Shown here: piece after piece, positions 55,620 to 64,000 of the stretch
Layout: each line of letters begins with the position of its first letter
Position numbering within the stretch: the first letter of the stretch is position 1
Assembly (NCBI GenBank): GCA_015680685.1
Contig: MNCI01025188.1
Span: forward strand, 200,820-264,819
Source: Gnetum montanum
Lineage: Eukaryota > Streptophyta > Gnetopsida > Gnetales > Gnetaceae
Direction: 5' to 3'
Length of the DNA: 64,000 bases
Translations under genes and position numbers: made by a program
The notes under the pieces: model-generated
Seen by the model: the letters and a program-made list of their open reading frames with translations, nothing else
The model's database searches: none
Told to the model about the DNA's origin: nothing

Positions 55620-57350
55620 ATGGGTAATGATAGAACACATGATGATGAAGACTGAAGTTTTCCTCTACAAACAAAGATCTCATATGCTCACATCGATTCT
55701 AATTATCCTAATTTTACATTCATCTTTCATCAAGATGAGTAGTTGAAGTGGAGAAACTTACAAGGCAACATCGTTTTGCCTCGAGAGTGTTTAGCACCAG
55801 CCATGCTTTACGTAGCCTTAATGGGAATGAATTTGAGCCATGCACAAGAAGGGTATCATATGATCAAATACATGACTAGGCTATACCAACCCATAGCGGC
55901 CCAACTATGAAGAGATGTTGCTATGGAGACAAGGCACAAAAATAACAAGGGAAAGAAAATTAATCCCAATGTTTTCCTAGATGAAATTAATGACAATACA
56001 TTATTAATAGAGAAACTCTGCCATAATCATGAAGCCCAATCACAAATACCTATTATTCATCTAGAAGAACTGATTAAGCTACAACTACATTTGGCCTTAG
56101 CAGAGACACCAAAGAGAGAGGTAGAAGACTCTAAACATGGGCAAATCTTAAGGCCTAGAGCTTTTGTAGGATCACAAAGGGAAGAATTCTAAATTCATAG
56201 AAGGAAAACAAGTCAGCATCATTCTCCAACTACTTCATATTTCTCCTCACAATCATCAGTGGACTCTAACAGAAGGAAACAAAGACTTTGGAATCACAAT
56301 AGGGAGAGACATCGAGCTCATGATAGATGTGAATATTGTCAAAGGCATCTTGATGGAGAAGAGGATGAGTATGAACTAAGAAGAGATAGAAATAGATGTG
56401 GAGAGATAGTTTTATGAGTACCAAAGGGGACTTCACTACAATAGAGCATATGAAACAAATGACCATGAAGAGCCCATGTTGGACACTCATAGCATGATCA
56501 ATATCAAGAAAGTAGTATATATTCCAACTAGGCATGTGAAGGAAAATTACATCAGGTGACTAGATATGAATAATATTCCTAAATTTGAAGGTGGATATAA
56601 TGTAGATCCACAACATTACCTTCAAGCATTACATGATTCCTATGCCCTTCAGAATATTGAAAATGACTTGAAAAACTCAAGTTGTTTTCTAGGACACTCA
56701 TCAAGAAGGCTGAGAGCTATTACAGATCATTAGAACTTGAATCAATTAGGAGTTGGAGTACCATTCTTAAGCTCTTTAATGATAAATATCAAAATTATTC
56801 AAGAGTGTATAACCTCAAAAAGTAAATCCAAGGATGGAAGCTAGGGCCACATGAATCCCTTGATGTAACAATGAGAAAATACTACACTCTTCTACATAGA
56901 TTCCTAGGCCATAGATTCTCATAAAGGAAACAACGTAGGCACATTATTGATGGGTTAAGAAACAAAACCAAAGAAACCCTTAAGGTCTATGTTAAGGAAA
57001 GACTATCAAAGATGACCTCCCATTAGATTCAAAGGTTAATAGACCAAGTGGAAAAAGAGGAAGGTGAGTTGAAAAAGAGAGAATTAGCTAAGGAATATTG
57101 TTGAGATCCATTAATCAAAAAATGAGATGTACATATGTGTGACAAGAAAGAAGAAGAAACCTTGGAAGATGTGATTGAGAAGAAAAATCTACCAATTCAA
57201 AAATCTATCAATGATATAGTGACCACAATAGAAAAGATATGGGACTCAGTGGATGAAAAGTTTACCACAACTCTAAAGATCATAGAAGAAAGAACTGAAA
57301 AAGCCCTCAATAAGGGCAAGGATAAGAAGAAGAGAAAAGACTATGGATAA
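55620..57350 (+). pseudogene. gag: Inverted Athila-like gag
   Basis: Blocks in order: NYPNFTFIFHQDE (about 55695-55735), LQGNIVLPRECLAPAMLY, then an open stretch 55923-56192. The capsid region near 56570-56990 includes IPKFEGGYNVDPQHYLQAL-like words shared with B (42395-42595), and SWSTILKLFNDKYQNYSRV. A final open stretch 57135-57350 ends WDSVDEKFTTTLKIIEERTE and a Lys-rich tail, matching A1 4600-4684. About ten stops interrupt it. The start codon is uncertain. Confidence 0.82.
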
Positions 57351-57360
57351 GAAGAGTATG

Positions 57361-58900
57361 GAAGAGACTAAATAAGCCTTGCTTAAGACATAATTTGTAT
57401 GATCTAGAATCTTGACCTACTTGCACAATCTTCTAGTAAGGCAAGGAAACAGTAATGTAAGTTTCTTTGCCTTCTTCTCTTCAAACCTTCTCTAAATTTT
57501 TGAGAATAAAAAATGAGCCAAATTTACACTGAATTTCCCCATAATGATGGTGCTTTCTCTTGTAGCATAAGTGGAAATTTTGTTTAATCTCTTCATAGGG
57601 AAAATATGGTAAGTTCTAATCTTGAAATATATATTCTCTTTGATAGATAACTCACTATATTCTTTATCTTCCTTGGCATATGCCCTTTGTAGTCATAATA
57701 TCTTTGCTTTTGTATCAAACCTTATAGATATCTACAAAATGTTGGATTTGACATTAGGAATGATAAGTACCTTGGTAATTGCCTCAACTAAATGAGGCAT
57801 AAAGACTCTTTTAATCTTTACTATCACATCATCTTTCTTATTTTTCCAAAATTAGTATACCTCTCCTTGGTACCATTGTCTGCTATAGGATAGAGTTGGC
57901 GACAAAGGTGAGGCTTGTACTTGCATTCAAACACTCTTAGGTGAAAACTTCATGAATGATCTGAAATTGAGGTCCATAATAATAATGGCTATGATTGACT
58001 TTTCTTAGATGGCCCAAAGACATTCTTCAAATAGTATGAGGTGATATCTTTATTCTAGAGTTGGTGGTACTTCGGCCTATATAGAGTGTTCTATAATAGG
58101 TGTTTGTTGATGGATATTGAAAGATTGAGCCTCCTACTCTGCTTGTGGAGTTTGTTCTCAAAATTGTCCTCTATCTTTGCCTCTTAGTCTTTTGCTTTCT
58201 TGTAGGGTAGATCCTACCACTACAAGTCTTCTAGGAGCCATCTGCAATCACAAAGAATTTTCTTAGATTACCCAAGGGTTTTTAATAGGTTCCTAATGAT
58301 TCATGATCCTCTTTGACACTCTTGGTTTTGATCTAGTTTTTATCCTTATTATTATTTATATCTTCATTATGATTGTAGAGTTAGAAAAAATTCAAAAAGA
58401 AACCATTATTATTTGTACTTTTAATTGTTAAGACTTCTCACAGTTATTAGTTTCTTATTTATTATGTAATTGGATGGTTGGCTAGGAGAATCACTTACGT
58501 TTTATTAGCTTTTATCCAATTAATTGATTAAAATATACTTATTTGTTCCTATTCTTACCCTTAATATACTCTTCTAGCATTAGAGAATTGACTTATTTTC
58601 ATGTAATACTCTCTCCCATGATTTAGTTGGTCACTCCATGATCAAAAAGGTTCGAAAATCATGTAAATCAAAGCTACGATGAGAGAGTTAGAGTGCTAGG
58701 AAGTTTGGTTGCCAGAGGGTTAGAAAAATAGCATTAAGTCCCTTTGCTAGAAATGAGAATAATGAAAAATTTCCTAACTCCATGCATATATATATAGGTA
58801 GTTTTTATTAGATACATTGTACCTGCAACATATTAGGACCTAATACATCATAGCTACAATGTCACCATTGAAAACCTTTGATTTTTAAATGATTTTTATT
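57361..58900. other. Unassigned AT-rich stretch
   Basis: No clear element domain. A minus-strand ATG at 58241 opens MAPRRLVVVGSTLQESKRLR and runs on with two stops; no family recognised. TATA-like ATATATATAGG near 58785-58797 followed by TTAGATACATTG resembles the R-U3 border of the Athila LTRs, so a very decayed LTR may lie at about 58600-58880. Confidence 0.4.
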
Positions 58901-60124
58901 GAAAAAATTGGATTAGATGGATAGTTTAGAAGCTTTAGAGGTGTTCTAAAGGGTTTGATCATGGATGATGCTTAAAATATGAAAATTTGGCAATGAAAGT
59001 TCATGAAAGAAGGAATCTATGAGAAGGGATGTTAATGGGTTAATGGAATATATAAGAGATGATAGTAGGGATTGCCAAAATTATGATCAGTTGTGAGAAT
59101 ATAGGAAAGTAAAAATTAATGGTTTAAGTGTCTTGAAGGCACAAGATGATGTAGAATTAATCATTAGGTATGAAGCATAAGATTTATATAAGTGGATCCT
59201 CCCCATAGTGGGCTTCAACCCTTAGTGCCCTTGTATAACCACACCTACAAGTGTCTGTAGGCACTCAAGAAGTTGAATGTAAAACATACCTATCTTGCAA
59301 AACGCACATGTTAGTATCACTTGAATGAGAAAATAATACTATATTACACAAAACCATTGAATTATGATTATATATAATAATGAGATGAAATTGGAGTAGA
59401 AAGGGTTGTAGAAATTGGGACATGAGGTGTCTTACCATAAACATAATGAATTCTTATGTGTTGTGTATGATTAAAGTAATCATTAGCATTTCCATCCAAG
59501 ATCCAAACCAAGTCCATACCACCTACCAATGACATCGCATTGCATCATTCCAAAACTAACAATAATACTACCACTACTATAAGAAGTATTAACACTTGGC
59601 AATGAAATTCAAGGAAGTAGTTTATTAATAACACACTTTATTTATTTATTTTAAAATTTTTGAGAAGTTGCCTAGCTTTAGGCATGGGTAACATGTCTTT
59701 CAAGTGGGACCCCTAAAAGTTTTTATTCTGTGTATTTATTATGTTTTTACTATGTCAACCTTACCAAAGGACTACCTTCAAACATAGGTTACATGTCTTT
59801 CTAGTGACATGGTAAGGAAGCACTTATTTTATTCATACTTTCATTTTTCATTAGAACTCAAGTAAATATTACAACCTTGAAAATAGGATAAAACTTATAG
59901 TAGTGGCCTTAGAGGATTGACAAATCCCCTTGATGTCACAGCCTTTTCATTCCCACTTGGTTCTTCACTTTTCTATTTACACATAATGATCACAAGTTTA
60001 TTTTAATTTTATTATCAAGAGAATGTTATTATGTCCATGGTAAGAACCTCTTATTATTGGGAATGAGTGGATGGGTGATGTGGTCTCATTGTATATAGAA
60101 TCATCCCTTCAATGATTTGATAAT
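58901..60124 (-). other. Athila-like 3' non-coding remnant
   Basis: Aligns in pieces with the 3' non-coding regions of B and A2: TTTAGGCATGGGTAACATGT at 59671-59694 matches 36662-36682, and the GTGGATGGGTG-type phrase near 60067 matches 46645 and 301-320. No protein. Element E is inserted at its right end. Confidence 0.6.
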
Positions 60125-61466
60125 TGAAACACCACTAATTTCATCCTAGCACTTCGAAAATGACTCAAGCCCTTTCAGGCATCCGAAAGGAAAAAAATTG
60201 ACTAAGGCATGCAACTAACATTGGCTTGCCTTGGTCACTCACATTGGCTTGTCCTAGGCAACTCACACTAGAAATTGACACATTTTTCACACTCATGCTG
60301 GCTTGAACACAAACGCTGGCTTGCAAATTTTTCACACAAGTTGTGGTCACGCTGCAACGTGAGTCTAGCATGACCAAATCCAAGAGCCTTCAAAATGAAT
60401 AAAAAAAACTCAACTCCCAAGGTGCAAGTCATCCCCAGAGTTCATAGTTGACAACCACCAGCCCTAGCCTTTAGAATGCCAAATTTTAGCTCAAAATTAC
60501 AAGTTTTCACGGGTGTTTACAGGTCACGCTGCAGGTCACATTGTGGTCACGCTGCAGCATGACTCAAGTGTGACCTACCCAAAAATAGCTCCAACCTAGA
60601 CACATTCAAGCTTAAATTCCAAATTTCAGATCACTCTCTAGGTCAGACACAGATAGGTAGCAGTTACACTTAAGAATTAGGATTCAAAAATCAAAATCTG
60701 GAGTGAAATGCATCACTTTCAAGTCACTCATGCTGATGTCATGCTGGGGACACACTACAACGTGAGTGTAGTGTGAGTGTAGCATGCGCACACTGAGGTC
60801 ACACTATGACAAAGTAACCTCGCGATGGAAGTTCTTGTCAAATGAAGACACCTCAAATAGCCATAGAACCACTCAAATCTACATCCTGTAGCATCAATTC
60901 AAAGATCTAGAAGTTTCAAGCGAGCCAGAGTCAATTTCTCTTATTGTACTTTATCATTTCATTGTAAATCTTCACTTGTGGGCTTGTCAGGCCCTCACGG
61001 TCTGAATTGTATGTACTTTCATGGGCTTGAGTAAGCCACACNNNNNNNNNNNNNNNNNNNNNNNNNNNNNNNNNNNNNNNNNNNNNNNNNNNNNNNNNNN
61101 NNNNNNNNNNNNNNNNNNNNNNNNNNNNNNNNNNNNNNNNNNNNNNNNNNNNNNNNNNNNNNNNNNNNNNNNNNNNNNNNNNNNNNNNNNNNNNNNNNNN
61201 NNNNNNNNNNNNNNNNNNNNNNNNNNNNNNNNNNNNNNNNNNNNNNNNNNNNNNNNNNNNNNNNNNNNNNNNNNNNNNNNNNNNNNNNNNNNNNNNNNNN
61301 NNNNNNNNNNNNNNNNNNNNNNNNNNNNNNNNNNNCCAAGGCACTCTACCTTCATTTTCTTTTCCAGCTTGCACTCAAGTGAAGGCAGGGTGAGCTATGT
61401 CTACCCAATGATCCTTCGGTGTCTATTTTCCCTTCCAGCCTTACACCAACGATTTAGGTTAGTACA
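60125..61466 (+). repeat. Element E 5' LTR (contains assembly gap)
   Basis: Begins TGAAACACC and soon TCATCCTAGC, matching the start of the D LTR read on the minus strand. It ends ACACCAACGATTTAGGTTAG then TACA, matching the D LTR end. About 1342 bp including 294 N. U3 is rich in CACGCTGCA-type words. Confidence 0.8.
61042..61335. other. Assembly gap (294 N) in E LTR
   Basis: Run of N. ORFs drawn through it are not real. The E TATA box is probably in or near it. Confidence 0.99.
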
Positions 61467-61471
61467 ATAAA

Positions 61472-61490
61472 TTGCCACTAGAAGGAGGGT
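61472..61490 (+). promoter_or_regulatory. Element E primer-binding site
   Basis: TTGCCACTAGAAGGAGGGT, five bases after the LTR end. Shares CTAGAAGGAGGG with D. Confidence 0.72.
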
Positions 61491-61832
61491 CAACTTGTCA
61501 GGTGTCTATTAAAATTTCGATCCTGCTACTTGTCCAAACGCGGCATAGACAAAGTGCTGAAACTAAAGCCCAGATTATCTAGTTAGGTTACAAATGCCAG
61601 ATTGACTTACCCATCCTACCTCTATCAGTCACACTGCTGCATTTGCTCATGCTGTAGTTGTTCACTGTACTGCACACGCTGCAGCTTCTGTTTGTCAGTC
61701 ACGCTACACTGTAGTTGGTCACGCTGTCATTGGTCATGTTGTGGATGCTAACACTCTATTTACATTCAAATTGCTCACATTGCTCATGTTGCTCATGTTC
61801 AAATTGTCTAGTTTGGTTTACTCACATTCATT
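61491..61832 (+). other. Element E leader
   Basis: Between primer site and gag. Contains repeated CACGCTG, CATGCTG and GCTCATGTT words (61620-61800). The hairpin repeats of D are not visible here. Confidence 0.6.
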
Positions 61833-64000
61833 ATGGAATCCTCCCAAATTAACCTAGTAACATTGCCAATCTCAGAAACCTCGAACCCTATTACTGCTAC
61901 TGAATCTATAACTATCATCGAACAAATAAATCCCCAAGGCCCTACACACTAGTTACTCAGGCTACAAGGAAAAGGCCCTACTTATGCAACTCTTACACCC
62001 AAATAGTATAACTTCATCTGTGTCAAGATCCAAGCCAACCTACTTATCGACTGTATAAAGAGGGAAGTGAAGCGAGAATATGAATTTATCCACAAAGGAG
62101 GACGTGAGTTCATCCCTTCAACATTTGACATAATCCTGCTCTTTGAAAACCATCATAAACTCATATCCCAGTTTCTTATGGCAAGAAGTCAAGCCTTACA
62201 GCTACCTTCAATAGAGCCTCAAGATGAGGAAGATGACTTTGCAGCCCAATCTGAACATGGAGATTCCTACCACACCGTCAGTTCCCATGCCTATAGAAAC
62301 CCATTATTCCACCCTTTTTTGGAAGAAATTGTGCTTCCTCCTTCATTTGCAAACACTCGAGCACCAGTTTCTTAACAAGAGGTACCTACTTCCATTCCTA
62401 TCTTCTCGGTGCTTAATAATATTCACTCTGATGCATCCACTTTCATCATTCCCCTAGAAGTATAGTCCCAACAACTCCCTCCCCAAACTAACGTAGGATC
62501 AATCTTTCAACCCCAAGTAATTGGGATGCCATCGGTCATACCAACTTCCACATCCACCCATTACATACCTCAGGTGCAGATCCATGGAGCACCATTGATT
62601 ACTCCAACCCAACACATTCAGGGTGTTACTTCAAAACCTGTGGCTGGGCAGTGGGTTCCACCAGCGGTAGTCTTAGTTCTGAATACTATCCTACTGCAAC
62701 AAACGGTAGCCCAACAACCTCTCCTTCAACAAAAAATTCAACAATTGAACCATTATTAGCCACAATCCGCTCAATCCATTGGTTTGCCTACCGCCCAAGA
62801 CTGGGTAGACACAAAAAAAATAATGCACTCGTTGGTAGAAGAATTAAAATGCCTTAAAACTGTGAACACTGAGAAAGTCAAGGTACTAGATTTCTATTAA
62901 GATTATCCAATGAACCCCTCAGTTCCACCCTTAACCTTGCCAAATGGAGTCTCATTACCCCAGCTAACAAAGTACAATGGAGAGGGAGACCCAAATGCCC
63001 ACCTAGTAACATTTTGAAAACAATGTCTTTTGCTTCAGGCATGGCCCCATGTAATTCTGCATGTGTTTGCTATGTCTTTAACCAGAAAAGTCATAGACTG
63101 GCATTGAGCCTTACCCCGTAACTCCATATCTTCTCTAGAGGATTTTTTGCACTAGTTTTTCACCTATTTCAAATACAATCTAAAGCCTGAGGCTATGTTA
63201 GATAGCTTGATCCAAATTAAACAAGCGTCGCTAGAGCCAACACAGAAATTTATCCAAAGGTGGAATGTAGCCTTAAATGAACTTCACAAACCCATCCCTA
63301 AAACATATATGCTTACCATCCTTAAGACAACTGTAAATGACTTTATTAAGTCAAATCTTTACTGTTTAAAATCCCGCACATTGAGCCAAGCATTTGTGCA
63401 AATCAAAGATATAGAAGAGGCAACACAAATAAGTAATGACCCAGCCTACTCGACCTTTAGGAGCCAACATATGAAGAAAGATAAATATAAAACAATGGTA
63501 GTGGCAGTGGCTGAGACAACCCAATCTAACCATCCAGGGCAAAAGGTAAAGCAACCGGTATCCCAAACAGCCATGAAAGAGACACACCTATGCTGACATC
63601 CGAAACTTCCTCAAATAGAAATAACAACACGGGTCACACCCATACATTTAAAAGGAAATACCCCACCCAATACACACCCTTTCCCATGAAGCCTTCAAAA
63701 TTTCTTGATCAACTTCTAAAGGTCAGGCTAATTTAGCACAAACAAATGTCTCCTGCAGCATCTCAAAGACATGATCGATTTTGTGAGTTGGCCAAGAACC
63801 CATCCTTAGCAACAGCCAACGAACCCCCCATTCCAAAAGGCTTTAGGTTGGATAGGTTTTGTGAATATCACCAACAGTGTGGTCATGGGACTGATTATTG
63901 CTTTACATTGAAATAGGATACACAATGCATGATTGATAGGGGTGAAGTAGTATTCGATGAGGCAAACCTAGTAAGACCCCAAAACCAATCCATGGGGGTC
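61833..64000 (+). pseudogene. gag: Element E gag (continues past window)
   Basis: Start at ATG 61833 (MESSQINLVTLPISE), placed by alignment with D gag. Open stretch 62067-62375 is acidic near its middle (EPQDEEDDFAAQ). Gln/Pro/Thr-rich middle at 62526-62759. Capsid core has VSLPQLTKYNGEGDPNAHL near 62950-63005 and EPTQKFIQRWNVALNELH near 63195-63290, matching D. Zinc-knuckle-like FCEYHQQCGHGTDYC at about 63858-63902 keeps all Cys and His. About ten stops, mostly TAG. Best reading copy of this family's Gag in the window. Confidence 0.87.

Larger units (their letters stand above)
55247..57360 (+). mobile_element. Inverted Athila-like element fragment
   Basis: Plus-strand LTR end, primer site and gag of the same superfamily as A1, B and C, but in opposite orientation. 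No protease or RT follows. It is head to head with C. Confidence 0.82.
60125..64000 (+). mobile_element. Tat-like element E, same family as D, truncated by window edge
   Basis: Plus-strand LTR, primer site, leader and most of gag. LTR ends, primer site and gag words all match D. Pol and the 3' LTR lie beyond 64000. Confidence 0.85.

Noticed and set aside
60931-61470. Long ORFs across 60931-61470
   Set aside because: They pass through the second N gap inside the E LTR.

Overview
The window looks like nuclear DNA of a seed plant with a large, repeat-rich genome. Nearly all of it is old LTR retrotransposon sequence of the Ty3/gypsy type, with one decayed plant LRR receptor-like gene between insertions. 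Dual RNase H domains, Athila-type RT and protease motifs and the LRR receptor-like protein are all plant features. A gymnosperm would fit the age and nesting of the elements, but the sequence does not prove it. I see no bacterial operons, tRNA, rRNA or CRISPR arrays. Two blocks of N (22793-23059 and 61042-61335) interrupt the sequence.

Layout. 1-7311: minus-strand Athila-like element A1 (3' LTR off the window). 7330-14453: minus-strand LRR receptor-like pseudogene, in three blocks split by two non-LRR stretches, with a duplicated promoter-like region upstream (14440-15510). 16031-33831: complete minus-strand Tat-like element D, 17.8 kb, with two 1.65 kb LTRs and target duplication AGTTA. 34326-50619: Athila-like element A2, whose 3' LTR is split by complete element B (34624-44481, target duplication ACAAG). 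50629-55246: truncated minus-strand element C, fused to A2 inside coding sequence. 55247-57360: plus-strand Athila-like fragment, head to head with C. 57361-60124: an unassigned stretch, then an Athila 3' non-coding remnant. 60125-64000: plus-strand element E of the D family, running off the right edge.

How parts work together. A1, A2, B, C and the inverted copy share one plan: LTR with TGATGAG/CTCATCA-like ends, a primer-binding site resembling the 3' end of tRNA-Asp, then gag, protease, RT, RNase H, integrase, a long 3' non-coding region, a C-rich/G-rich polypurine tract and LTR. D and E share a different LTR and primer site. D encodes gag, protease, RT, RNase H, a second archaeal-type RNase H and integrase.

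The most unusual feature is in D. A 5 kb stretch between protease and RT holds a gene on the opposite strand, with GT-AG introns whose removal keeps the reading frame. D also has five tandem leader repeats, each with a small hairpin showing pair-preserving changes, and a short ORF of tandem YDxKLA-like peptides just after integrase. These three are the best candidates for undescribed biology. All genes carry stops, frameshifts or catalytic changes, so nothing here is likely to move autonomously now.
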